This document shows, piece after piece, positions 55,622 to 63,979 of a stretch of 64,000 nt of DNA (position 1 is the stretch's first letter; the number at the start of each line of letters is the position of its first letter). The notes under the pieces are model-generated. The model did not search any database and was not told the DNA's origin. It saw nothing but the letters and a program-made list of their open reading frames with translations. Location of the stretch: the NCBI RefSeq assembly GCF_030711405.1, contig NZ_JAULSI010000004.1, positions 45,610-109,609 on the forward strand. Reading direction: 5' to 3'. The translations under genes and the position numbers were made by a program. This DNA comes from Massilia brevitalea. GTDB lineage: Bacteria > Pseudomonadota > Gammaproteobacteria > Burkholderiales > Burkholderiaceae_D.

Positions 55622-57548
55622 AATGGCACTGACCTCTAACAAGATTGACATAGTCGCCGCGCACTGCGGCGGGAGCGGCAGGCACCTCGATGCGAAGGCT
55701 GCGCCATCGCGACGGGGGCACTGGCGTGTAGCCTTTCGCACGCTTGGGCGCGCTGTGCAACAGCGAGGCGTGCCGCGCCTGTACGCATTCGCACAGCGAG
55801 CGCACTTCGTTCGCCAGGAACCAGTTGAACACCTCACGTCCGGTTTTCTTGATTTCGTCCCGCATCTTGTCGACCAGCTCCAGCAGGCACCCGGGCCATG
55901 AAAACACGTGATTCTCAAGATCATCGAGTTTCTCCAGTTGCAGCAGCCGCTGGCGGTACAGATGCATCGCATGGAACAGCCGGAAGTAGCTCACCCCGAC
56001 CCGATCCGGTGCATCGCTGTCGGGAGCGGCATCCGGCTCCGGGAGCGCGTCACCGGGCAAGGACAGGGGATCGTTGTCGAGCGGCGTGCGCAAGGGCAGG
56101 TCGTGGAGCGACTGTGGATCGTCCCCTTGCACGACGGCTTCCAGCAGGTCCTGCAGCGTGTCGAAGGCCTGGGCACGGCGCGATCGCAGGTTCGTTTCCT
56201 GCACCAGCGCGCGATGGATTTCCACATCGCCGCGATACACGATAAACACACGGTCCCGCAACAATGCGCGATCGTCCACCGCCAGGTCGCCCGGATTCCT
56301 GGGCTGGCACGGCGCGTCCCATTCGAGCCTGACCGGCTCGCTTACCCCGGGCAGCCGGACCGAAAAGCCGTCCCCGGATTCAGTTCCGAGCCATTGTCCA
56401 TCGAACATGTACGCGTGCGCGTGCCAGTCGAAGCGCACGTGCAGGTCGAAAGGCGGCAGCAGGTCGACCGTGAGGCTTTCCTCATCGAGCTGTTCGGATG
56501 AAGCAAAATCGGTGGCGCCCAGCGCGAGTCGCTTGCCGTGGGCCTTCTGCCAGCCATGGTCGTCCTTGACGATGAATCCGGCCTCGACATTGTTGTCGGG
56601 ACTCCATTCGCCGTGCTCGTCGCGCACGCTGTTCGAGCCCGGGCCCGTAAAGTTCCAGGATCCGATGGCGAGCTTCCCCGGCAGCTTCCAGAGCTTGGCG
56701 TGACACAGCTTGGTTCTCTCGTGGCGCGGGGCAGGATTGTCGTAGGCGGCCAGCTGGCCTTGCGCCAGCATCCGTTCCAGCGCGTCGCTCCACTCGGTGC
56801 GCAGGTACTTTCCTTCGAGGCGGTCCGGTACCAGGTGAATGCGCAGATCCTCGATGCCGGCGGCGGCCTGCAGCTTGCCGACGAAGCCGGCAAGGTCGCG
56901 CGGCAGGTAAGGGGACCAGACGGCCAGGTCGCTGCCGGCCGCACCGGCGAGCAGCTGTTCCGGGAAAGTCTTGTCCTGGTAGCTGTGTACGAAGGACCAG
57001 TTCTCGGTTTCGTCGGTCAAGCCTCGACCGTCGCGCAGCGTGCAGGGAATGTCGGCAGCCCGGCACAGGTGCTTGAAGAAGTCGCGGATTTCGTGATGGT
57101 TTTTCCGGGTCGTGACCTCGTAGAACTGGAAGGCTTCGAGATTGCGTCCCCACCCGGACAGCGTGAGGTTGGCGCTGCCGGCGCCGATGACCCGCTTGCC
57201 ATTGTCGTCTTCCAGATAGATCACCTTCGGATGAAACAGGCTGGTGTCGGAAAAGTAGTCCGCCGTGCGCGTGGGCCGCACCCCGTGCACCGGTATGCAG
57301 GTGCGCTTTACATGCCGGGTCTCGAGGAAACGTGGGTCGCAGAATATCCGGAAATCGGTGCCGCTGGATGTCAGTTCCTGCTGCAGCTGCTCGTACTCCA
57401 GCCGGCTGCGCGGTGGATTTGCGCCTAGCGCCATGGGCAGCACATAGGTTTCCACGAACTCGATATCGGCGTTGAAGCTGGTGAACCAGGCATGGCGCAG
57501 CTTGCCCATGCCGCTGACCTGTTTCTGGAGTTCTGCAAGAAGCTTCAT
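55614..57548 (-). CDS. Phospholipase-D-fold (HKD) nuclease of the same operon
   Basis: 644 residues. Two HKD-like motifs: His106-Lys108 in FHPKVIYLED with GSAN at 124-127, and His283-Lys285 in CHAKLWKL with GSWN at 296-299, the arrangement of PLD-family nucleases. The remaining 340 residues have no recognised domain; the C-terminal part is helical (FRLFHAMHLYRQRLLQLEKL). The ATG overlaps the stop of the upstream gene by four bases, and its own stop overlaps the SNF2 start, so the three are made together. Confidence 0.85.
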   Translation of the reverse strand: MKLLAELQKQVSGMGKLRHAWFTSFNADIEFVETYVLPMALGANPPRSRLEYEQLQQELTSSGTDFRIFCDPRFLETRHVKRTCIPVHGVRPTRTADYFSDTSLFHPKVIYLEDDNGKRVIGAGSANLTLSGWGRNLEAFQFYEVTTRKNHHEIRDFFKHLCRAADIPCTLRDGRGLTDETENWSFVHSYQDKTFPEQLLAGAAGSDLAVWSPYLPRDLAGFVGKLQAAAGIEDLRIHLVPDRLEGKYLRTEWSDALERMLAQGQLAAYDNPAPRHERTKLCHAKLWKLPGKLAIGSWNFTGPGSNSVRDEHGEWSPDNNVEAGFIVKDDHGWQKAHGKRLALGATDFASSEQLDEESLTVDLLPPFDLHVRFDWHAHAYMFDGQWLGTESGDGFSVRLPGVSEPVRLEWDAPCQPRNPGDLAVDDRALLRDRVFIVYRGDVEIHRALVQETNLRSRRAQAFDTLQDLLEAVVQGDDPQSLHDLPLRTPLDNDPLSLPGDALPEPDAAPDSDAPDRVGVSYFRLFHAMHLYRQRLLQLEKLDDLENHVFSWPGCLLELVDKMRDEIKKTGREVFNWFLANEVRSLCECVQARHASLLHSAPKRAKGYTPVPPSRWRSLRIEVPAAPAAVRGDYVNLVRGQCHYE

Positions 57549-58930
57549 GCGGCAGCGCCTTTCAAACCGTTCACGAAATTCCTGAACTGCGGCAGGTAAT
57601 ATTCGTTGTACCAGGCGCCTGGCGGCCAGGCTGCCGGGTCGGGGCGGGGCAAGGTGCGGGCATTGACCTTGATCGTGCCGTCCTGCTGGACCGACAGCCA
57701 CGGCGCCTGGCCGCGCGCCTGCATGACGCGCGCGTGGTAGTCGGACAGCAGGCGGATCTGCTGGCCCAGGTCCCCGGTATTCGCCACATGCTGCAGTTGC
57801 GTGAGGCGTTGCGCAGCCGCGCTGCCCCGCACAGCCTGCAGGCCGGCATGGTTCTTTACGCCCTCGGCGAGCCCGCCCAGGCGTGCGTTGTCCCTTCCGA
57901 ACCGTTGCCAGTGCCCGGCAACGTCGGCAACGGTGTGCGTCCGCTGGGACGCCATCAGGGTGAACAGCAAGGCGCAGTCGGAAAGGAAGGGTTCCAGCTG
58001 CGTGATGTGCTGCAGCTTGGCTTGGTCTTCAGGGGCCAGGCCTGCGTGCAAGGCTTGCTCCAGCGTGGCCTGCGGGGCCAGCTCGTCCGCCTGCCCGGCT
58101 TCGAGCACACCCAGCAGTGCGCCCGCCGCGCCGCTATCGAGTTCCGTTTGCGACAGCCAGAAATCGCGGGCGTAGGCGCCCACCACGGTTGGCGAAGCAA
58201 AGGCGCGGGCATACGCATGCGAGAGTTCGTCCGGCACCTTGTCCGCGAAATCCAATGTGCCCTCGTGGTGCAGCGTTCTCACGCATTCCTTGAGGTAGGG
58301 ATGGAGCTGGCTCGCGAGCTCGTTGAGCAGCGTGTTCTTTTCCCCGGTGATGAACTGTTCGGCAGCGGTCCAGCGCGGCTGGGACGCGGGCTTGTTGTAG
58401 TTGTAGCTGCCGTCAAAGAAACCGATGTTCATCAGCGGCGACTTGTAGCGGCCGCTGACACCCAGGCCCAGCTGGCGCACCAGGATGTGTCCCGCGGGTC
58501 CATGGGTGAAGATGAGCGTCGGGTTGCGGTTGTCTTTTTCCGAGCTAGCGCGCGCCTTCGATATGCCGAGGATGCCGCCCGTGGCCAGCGTGCCGGTCTG
58601 TTCATGTCGGAGCATGGAATAGACGAACAGGTTCTCGAGGAACACCAGGCAGGCTTGCTTGAAATGCAGCGAGTCCTTGTCCTGGTATTTCTTTTGCAGA
58701 GACGTGCTGAGCAGGGCCGCGTCGTCGTTGACCAGTTTCCGGATGAGGAAATGATGAAACAGGTTCAGGGTGTAATTTCGAACGTCGTTCGATACGGAAT
58801 TGATCCGGTTGCTGAATACCTGACGGCCAAAGGCCGACCAGATGATCAGGGTGCCGATCGGGTCGATATACGAGTCGCCCGACAGGCTCTCATCGAATTC
58901 GGTGAGATACTGCTCTAAAAACAAGCTCAT
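57545..58930 (-). CDS. Unrecognised protein of the SNF2/PLD operon
   Basis: 461 residues, no family recognised. The N-terminal half is helical (NYTLNLFHHFLIRKLV, LVFLENLFVYSML); the middle has THGPAGHILVRQLGLG followed by GRYKSPLMNIGFFD, which looks like a conserved core; the C-terminal half is helical and ends with WYNEYYLPQFRNFVNGL. No membrane segment or nuclease motif is seen. It overlaps the PLD gene start by four bases. Likely a specificity or structural subunit, by position only. Confidence 0.75.
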   Translation of the reverse strand: MSLFLEQYLTEFDESLSGDSYIDPIGTLIIWSAFGRQVFSNRINSVSNDVRNYTLNLFHHFLIRKLVNDDAALLSTSLQKKYQDKDSLHFKQACLVFLENLFVYSMLRHEQTGTLATGGILGISKARASSEKDNRNPTLIFTHGPAGHILVRQLGLGVSGRYKSPLMNIGFFDGSYNYNKPASQPRWTAAEQFITGEKNTLLNELASQLHPYLKECVRTLHHEGTLDFADKVPDELSHAYARAFASPTVVGAYARDFWLSQTELDSGAAGALLGVLEAGQADELAPQATLEQALHAGLAPEDQAKLQHITQLEPFLSDCALLFTLMASQRTHTVADVAGHWQRFGRDNARLGGLAEGVKNHAGLQAVRGSAAAQRLTQLQHVANTGDLGQQIRLLSDYHARVMQARGQAPWLSVQQDGTIKVNARTLPRPDPAAWPPGAWYNEYYLPQFRNFVNGLKGAAA

Positions 58931-58970
58931 GCTGGTGGCTCGAAAGATGGTCTGGATGTGAAACGCCTGC

Positions 58971-59507
58971 TTATTCGCTGACGGCCAGGTAGACCTCGTC
59001 CACCGACAGGCCTTTCATGATCAGCTTGACCATCGCTTCCTACTGGTACAGATCGACCTTGTATTTGCCGGAATTGGCCTTGTCCGCTTTGTAGAGCATG
59101 TCGCGTGCTTCCGTCTCGGACACGGTTCTTGCCAGCTTCTTCTCCGCGCGCTGCGCAGCGTCCCTTGCCTCGATATCGAAGGCGTTGGCAATGCCTGCGC
59201 TGACGTCGTCCCAGTCGTAGGCCAGCACCGCCGCCTTGTCGTGTTACCAGTCCCTGGCCTCTTGATAGGCGATGCCAGGCTCGCCGGTGGCGTTGACACC
59301 CAGGCAGGCCAGGTTGGGCAAGCCCAGTTTTTCGCAGATCAGCTGCACGACCAGGAGTCGGGTACCGATATTCGTGGGAATCGCCGCCTCGATGTACGGC
59401 GCCCTGGCGTGGGCCTTCCTAGTCTGCTCGATGAGTTTTCCGTAGCGGATCGTGATGTCGCGTTCCGCCTCCGGTTTCCTGAGCTCTTCCTTCAGATGCG
59501 CGAGCAA
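58971..59507 (-). pseudogene. Decayed first gene of the SNF2/PLD operon
   Basis: One continuous reading frame interrupted by two in-frame stops: TAA at 59244-59246 (after AYQEARDW, continuing HDKAAVLAYDWDDV) and TAG at 59040-59042 (after KYKVDLYQ, continuing EAMVKLIMKGLSVDEVYL), ending at TAA 58971. Both stops would be Gln codons after one C-to-T change. The frame is open to about 59560 but has no ATG, so the 5' end may also be lost; TTG 59507 is a nominal start. Family not recognised. It is 40 bases upstream of the 461-residue protein gene. Confidence 0.7.
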
Positions 59508-59589
59508 GACGGCAAAATAGAGGGGCGCGCAAGCGCAACGCTGATTACGGTAATGTTAGTGGATGGCATCTGAAATATCGTTATAGAAT

Positions 59590-59609
59590 TTATTGCAATC
59601 TCGCAATAA
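59590..59609. promoter_or_regulatory. Inverted repeat in the operon's promoter region
   Basis: TTATTGC-aatctc-GCAATAA, perfect 7-bp arms, overlaps an AT-rich stretch with a TATAAC -10-like box on the minus strand at about 59580-59585. A candidate operator for the SNF2/PLD operon. Confidence 0.45.
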
Positions 59610-59685
59610 TACCCGAAGCGGGCGTGCGCCGGAGGCAAAGACCAAGGCACCGGCAATCAGCGCCGCCGTGGCGTTGCGACCGCCT

Positions 59686-61320
59686 TTAGCCCCCGGCCCT
59701 GGCGTCATCCCCCACCTCGCCGAGCCAGGCAATGAACTCCTCGGCCGACATCGGTTCGCTCATCTCCTGCCCGGACGCCAGGATGCGCGCGAGCAGCTCG
59801 CCGTTCTGCAGGATGCGCCGCTCAAGATCGCAGGCTCCCTCCCGCCCCGAGAAGAACGCCCACAGCCGCACCATGGCCAGCGTATCGAGGTGGCAGTAGT
59901 CGAGCAGCTGGCCTTCGATCTGGCGCTTGCGTTCAAGTGCGGTATCCGGCGCGATCGCTTCCAGAAAGGCGTGCATCGCCGCGCCGCCGTCCTGTACCCC
60001 TTCGAGCCGGTCGTAGCGCAGGTCGGGTGCGATGGCCGGCAGCACGCGCTTGATGCTCCAGCTGCCTTCCTGCGCGGGATGGTAGTAGCGCTGGCGCGCC
60101 ACCGGCAGCAGGTCCACCACGCGCGCGTTGATCGCCAGCAGGGCCGGGGCCAGGTCGGGGAAGCGCGCCGCCAGTTCGGCGATGCGCGCGGTCTCGAACC
60201 CGGCGTTGTAGACGAAGACCGGACCCGCGCCGCGGCAGGCGTCGACCAGCGCTTCGGCAAAGGCGCGCGAGGGATCGTTCCCGGACAAATCGAGGAAGGC
60301 GCGGTGCTCCAGTTCCCCGGTCTCGTCCAGACTGTGCACGCTGAACTGGAACGGAATCATCTGGAACGGACGGGTGCCGGCCCAGACCGGCACCGCGAAG
60401 GCGATGGTCTCGAAGTCGATGAACCAGGCCGGCGGCGGGTAGGGAGCCAGGTCGGCGGCGGCGCCCTGGGCGTCGACGTAGGCCGTGCCGGCCAGGGTAT
60501 GCTGCTTGACGCGCAGCTGCATGGCGTTCAGGAGGGCGTCCGGCACTTCGCGCATGTCGGCGGCGCCCTCGTCGATGTGCTGCTTCAGGGCGCGGCTGGC
60601 GATGCGCGGCAGCCAGCGTACCGGATAGTCGGCCTGCAGCATGCCGGCAGTGCAGTGCGCGGTGAAGCCGCATGCATGCGGGCTGGCGCAGTGGTCCCCG
60701 GGGCGGACGGCCGGCTCCTGCTCCTGCGCCGCCACCTCCTGGGCGCGGGCCACCCAGGCCGCGACCTCGGCGCTGCGCCCAAATGCTTGCGCGCTCAGGT
60801 CTTCCTCGACCAGCAGGCCGCGGTAGTCGCCGTTCCCGGGATATACCCAGCTGCTGTCGATGCGGGCCAGCGCGATGCCGTCGAGCGCGACGCCGGCCGC
60901 GCGCGCCACGAAAGCCTGGATGGCCGCATCGTCGCGGTGGTAGTCCTTGAGTTTGGTGGCGGACTTGACTTCGACCATGCGCCAGCGCCCTGCATTGGGA
61001 TCGAGCGGTAGCAGGATGTCGGCAAAGGCGAGGGCGCCATCAGCCTCGAAGCCTGCTTCGAAGACCGGTTGCGCGCCGGCGAGCAGGTCGCGGCTGCGTG
61101 CCAGCGCCGCGTCGATGCCGTCGCCCATGGGATCGAGCAGCACGCCCTGGCGCTCGGGGTCGTACAGCCGGCGCGCCAGCTCGCCAACCCGGTGCCCGTT
61201 TGCGAACACGGCCTGGCTGGCGTCGTCGTCCTGGCGCAGACCGGGGCGGTGCAGTTCGAGCCAGAGGCGGCGTTCGCACTGGCGGAAGGCCAGTAGCTTG
61301 GACTTGGACAGGCGCGGCAT
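59686..61320 (-). CDS. Cas4-like PD-(D/E)XK nuclease fused to DUF2779
   Basis: 544 residues. N-terminal RecB/Cas4-like domain: SKSKLLAFRQCERRLWLELH, catalytic pattern Asp101 (FADILLPL), Glu117 and Lys119 (VEVKSATK), and four Cys (15, 210, 216, 222) placed as for an Fe-S cluster (CASPHACGFTAHC). The C-terminal DUF2779 domain has a DEDD-type RNase H-like motif, Asp301 and Glu303 in WFIDFETIAF, and later VYNAGFETARI and DYCHLDTLAM. Probably a DNA-processing nuclease; DUF2779 proteins often occur in defence islands. SD GAAGG precedes the ATG. Confidence 0.88.
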   Translation of the reverse strand: MPRLSKSKLLAFRQCERRLWLELHRPGLRQDDDASQAVFANGHRVGELARRLYDPERQGVLLDPMGDGIDAALARSRDLLAGAQPVFEAGFEADGALAFADILLPLDPNAGRWRMVEVKSATKLKDYHRDDAAIQAFVARAAGVALDGIALARIDSSWVYPGNGDYRGLLVEEDLSAQAFGRSAEVAAWVARAQEVAAQEQEPAVRPGDHCASPHACGFTAHCTAGMLQADYPVRWLPRIASRALKQHIDEGAADMREVPDALLNAMQLRVKQHTLAGTAYVDAQGAAADLAPYPPPAWFIDFETIAFAVPVWAGTRPFQMIPFQFSVHSLDETGELEHRAFLDLSGNDPSRAFAEALVDACRGAGPVFVYNAGFETARIAELAARFPDLAPALLAINARVVDLLPVARQRYYHPAQEGSWSIKRVLPAIAPDLRYDRLEGVQDGGAAMHAFLEAIAPDTALERKRQIEGQLLDYCHLDTLAMVRLWAFFSGREGACDLERRILQNGELLARILASGQEMSEPMSAEEFIAWLGEVGDDARAGG

Positions 61321-61338
61321 GGACGTACCTTCATGGTG

Positions 61339-61353
61339 AAAGATTATGTCAAT
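61339..61353 (-). promoter_or_regulatory. Shared 15-bp motif upstream of the DUF2779 gene
   Basis: On the minus strand ATTGACATAATCTTT, 18 bases before the ATG. It matches 13 of 15 positions of ATTGACAATATCTTT at 62090-62104 upstream of the WYL operon. Confidence 0.5.
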
Positions 61354-61378
61354 ATTATTGCTTATTTGAAATAAAATG

Positions 61379-61931
61379 TCATGGCGCCGATTGCTTGCTC
61401 CCAGTGATGCCGGAGGTGGAGGTGGAGGCAGCGCAGCGCAACAGGAAGGCGCCGAACAGTTCGCACAGCAGGGGAATCTGGGTGTCGAGGCGATGGCCGC
61501 CCGGCACCAGGTGCAGGGTGCAGCCGCGCAGCCGCGCAAATGTAACCGAGTTCTCGCAGGGGATGACCTCGTCGTCCCAGCCGTGCACGATCTCCGCCTG
61601 GGTGGCCAGGATGGCGGGAGCCGCGACCGGGTAGTCCGGCATGTAGAGCGCGGGGGGCGAGCAGGAACACGCCGTCGGCGTCGACCCACACCGAGGCTTC
61701 GGCGGCAACCCAGCCGCCCATGCTCGACCCCACCAGCAGCAGCGGCTGGTCCACGCCCTTGCAGGCATCCCGCAGCTGGTCCAGGCGTACGCGCGGATCG
61801 GTGGTATGCGCGTAGTCGAGACTCAGCACGTCCCAACCGTGCTGCCGCGCGACGCCGGCCAGCGCGACGATCTTGCTGCCGTTCGGGCCGCTTTCTTTTC
61901 CGTGCACGAAATGCACCAGTCCCTTGCTCAT
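61379..61931 (-). pseudogene. Small alpha/beta hydrolase, frameshifted
   Basis: Starts MSKGLVHFVHGKESGPNGSK with a nucleophile elbow in LLVGSSMGGWVAA, and reads in frame to VFLLAP; the rest (ALYMPDYPVAAPAILATQAE, HGWDDEVIP and PGGHRLDTQ with the acid and catalytic His) is one frame over. The cause is one extra base in the G-run 61652-61657 (six; five restores LLAPALYMPDY). Repaired length about 183 residues, like YqiA-type esterases. Sequencing error or recent pseudogene. Confidence 0.82.
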
Positions 61932-62089
61932 TGTGGTTCTCCGTTGACATGACCGGTCGCCAGCGGCGCCGGTGGTGTCCAGTGCCGGCAAGTATACGGG
62001 CGAGGGCGACAGGCGCCGTCGCAGCGCTGTCGCAGTCCCTGCGGCCTGGGGCAATACCACGATCGCGAGCGGGCCTGTCGACATTTCTT

Positions 62090-62104
62090 ATTGACAATAT
62101 CTTT
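62090..62104 (+). promoter_or_regulatory. Shared 15-bp motif upstream of the WYL operon
   Basis: ATTGACAATATCTTT, 11 bases before the ATG at 62116. It contains TTGACA but no -10 box at usable distance, so an operator is more likely than a -35 element. The partner copy is at 61339-61353. Confidence 0.5.
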
Positions 62105-62115
62105 GCTAAGATGGG

Positions 62116-62574
62116 ATGGTGAACCACTACCCGTGGCCGCCACTTGGCTGCCCCTTGCACATGCCTGCGCTGATCGAACACATCGACGCCATCGCGCGCA
62201 AGACGGGCCGCGCGGTCCTCTACCTCGAATTCCATCCGCAACCGTATCGGGAATGGCGCGCCTACCGTTTCGAGGACGATCCGATGCGCGCCGAGGTGCT
62301 GGCCTGGCTCGACGCGCACGGCGTGGAATGGGCTCCCTGCGGCCCGATCGCGGACCCCGCAATGCTGGCGCCCTGGCTCGGCCAGGTCTGGCTCGACGTT
62401 CCCTACGACGAGGCGCTGCCCGCCTACTGCGCGCTGCGCGACTACCTGGAACACCCGGACGGGACGATGCGCCATGCCGGGGTGCGCTTCTACGTCATGC
62501 CGCTCGATCTGGCGATGCAGAATGCCGCGCATGACGAACCGGGTTTCTGGGAACGCCAGGCGGAGGAATTCTGA
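62116..62574 (+). CDS. Hypothetical protein coupled to the WYL regulator
   Basis: 152 residues, not recognised. Hydrophilic, Trp- and Pro-rich, mixed alpha/beta by eye (AVLYLEFHPQPYREWRAYRF, AEVLAWLDAHGVEWAPCGP, AGVRFYVMPLDLAMQ). No signal peptide or membrane helix. Its stop overlaps the WYL gene ATG (TGATG), so the two are made together and it may modulate that regulator. Confidence 0.75.
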   Translation: MVNHYPWPPLGCPLHMPALIEHIDAIARKTGRAVLYLEFHPQPYREWRAYRFEDDPMRAEVLAWLDAHGVEWAPCGPIADPAMLAPWLGQVWLDVPYDEALPAYCALRDYLEHPDGTMRHAGVRFYVMPLDLAMQNAAHDEPGFWERQAEEF

Positions 62575-63602
62575 TGGCGACCAACCAGCAATCGCTGCTG
62601 CGCCAGTGGCACATGCTGCGCATGGTGCCGCGCGCGCCATTGAAGGTATCGGCGCGCGAGCTGTGCGAGCGCCTGTGCGCGGCCGGCTTCGCGGTGGTCA
62701 AGCGCACCGTCGAGCGCGACCTGAAGGAACTGTCCGATGTGTTCCCGATCGTGGCCGACAGCCGCGACAAGCCGTATGGCTGGAGCTGGCTGCGCGAGGC
62801 GTCGAGCTTCGACCTGCCCGGACTGACCCTGCCCGAGGCCCTGACCCTGTCCCTGGTCGAGCAGCATTTGCAGCACCAGCTGCCGCCGAACGCGGTCGAT
62901 GCGCTGCGCCCGCACTTCCAGTCGGCGGCGCGCACCCTGGCGGCGGTGGACGACGCCGCGGCGCCGCGCGCCTGGCTGGGCAAGGTGCGCAGCGTGCCGC
63001 CCCAGCAACCATTGCTGCCGCCGCGCATGGACGACGACTGCCAGCGTGTCGTCTACATGGCGCTGATGCAGGACCGCCAGCTCCGGCTGCACTACCGCAA
63101 GCGCGACGCCGACGCCACGATCGTGTATCCCGCGGTGCATCCGCTGGCCGTGGTGCAGCGCGGCGGCCTGGTCTACCTGGTGTGCACCTTCGGCAGCTAC
63201 GACGACGTCCGCACCATCGCCCTGCACCGGCTGCAGCAGGCCGAGGCGCTGTACGAACCGGCGCGGCGCCAGCCCGGCTTCGACGTCGATGCCTTTATCG
63301 CGTCCGGCGAGTTCGGCGTGATCGCCGGTGCGCCAATCACCCTGCGCGCCGTGTTCACGCGCGCCGCCGGCGAACACCTGTTCGAAACGCCGCTCAGCGC
63401 CGACCAGGTGCTGGCGCCCGACGCGGCGGGAGGCCTGCAATTGTCGGCCACCGTGCCGCATACCCGTGCGCTGGTGTGGTGGCTGCTCGGGTTCGGCGAC
63501 GGGGTGGTGATCCAGGAGCCGGCCGGGCTGCGCGCGGAGCTGGCCGGCATCGCGCGGCGCATGGCGGCGGCGTATGGGACCGCGGCGTCCCTCCCGGCTT
63601 AG
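62574..63602 (+). CDS. WYL-domain transcriptional regulator
   Basis: 342 residues: N-terminal winged helix (VSARELCERLCAAGFAVVKRTVERDLKELSDVF), a central WYL domain (about 150-235, LRLHYRKRDADATIVYPAVH and LAVVQRGGLVYLVCTFG) and the C-terminal WCX extension ending near ARRMAAAYG. WYL proteins sense nucleic acids or nucleotides and control defence systems such as BREX (BrxR) and CBASS (CapW). Here it borders the DUF2779 nuclease and the SNF2/PLD operon. Its targets are inferred from the shared upstream motif only. Confidence 0.9.
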   Translation: MATNQQSLLRQWHMLRMVPRAPLKVSARELCERLCAAGFAVVKRTVERDLKELSDVFPIVADSRDKPYGWSWLREASSFDLPGLTLPEALTLSLVEQHLQHQLPPNAVDALRPHFQSAARTLAAVDDAAAPRAWLGKVRSVPPQQPLLPPRMDDDCQRVVYMALMQDRQLRLHYRKRDADATIVYPAVHPLAVVQRGGLVYLVCTFGSYDDVRTIALHRLQQAEALYEPARRQPGFDVDAFIASGEFGVIAGAPITLRAVFTRAAGEHLFETPLSADQVLAPDAAGGLQLSATVPHTRALVWWLLGFGDGVVIQEPAGLRAELAGIARRMAAAYGTAASLPA

Positions 63603-63708
63603 GCCAGCAGCGCGGCACCGTCGTAACACTATTCCGGCAGCGCCACGCGTGCGCCACGGCCGCGTCCCCCTGACTACCATGACAGCATCGAAACAACAGG
63701 AGAACATG

Positions 63709-63954
63709 ATGCCGCGAGGAGCCAGCCCGAAACGCGAACGCGAAGCCAAGAAACTGGAACGCAAGTTCAAGAAGGAAAAACGCTACAAGGGACGCGAGGA
63801 TGAAGTCGCGGCCCGCATCGTCAACAAGCAGCGCGCAGCCGCCGGCGAAACCAAGACGCGGCACAAGCCGAAGCGCCGCACGGCATCGCGCCGCAAGAGC
63901 CGCAGCAGCCATTCGCGCACGCGGCGCAGCACGGCGAAGAAGTCCTCCAGCTGA
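63709..63954 (+). CDS. Small highly basic protein
   Basis: 81 residues, MPRGASPKREREAKKLERKF, then RYKGREDEVAARIVNKQRAA and a Lys/Arg/Ser-rich tail. The core resembles the short conserved proteins often annotated as plasmid stabilisation protein (KRER...RVNKQRA...GET), whose real role is unknown; the tail suggests nucleic acid binding. SD CAGGAG lies before the tandem ATGs at 63706 and 63709. Confidence 0.75.
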   Translation: MPRGASPKREREAKKLERKFKKEKRYKGREDEVAARIVNKQRAAAGETKTRHKPKRRTASRRKSRSSHSRTRRSTAKKSSS

Positions 63955-63968
63955 TCTTGGACCAAGCC

Positions 63969-63979
63969 GGGGGGGGGGG
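63969..63979 (+). other. Run of 11 G at the right edge
   Basis: Eleven consecutive G followed by CCCCGGG, 21 bases from the end of the window. Unusual in this sequence and more likely a low-quality or joined end than a functional element. Confidence 0.6.

Noticed and set aside
52790..58930. Assignment of the SNF2/PLD operon to DISARM, BREX or Dpd
   Set aside because: Only the helicase and PLD folds are shared; methyltransferases, DrmA/DrmB, BrxC/PglZ and DpdA are all missing in the window.
62091..62096. TTGACA as a -35 box for the WYL operon
   Set aside because: No -10-like hexamer lies 16-18 bases downstream before the start codon; the shared 15-bp context fits an operator better.
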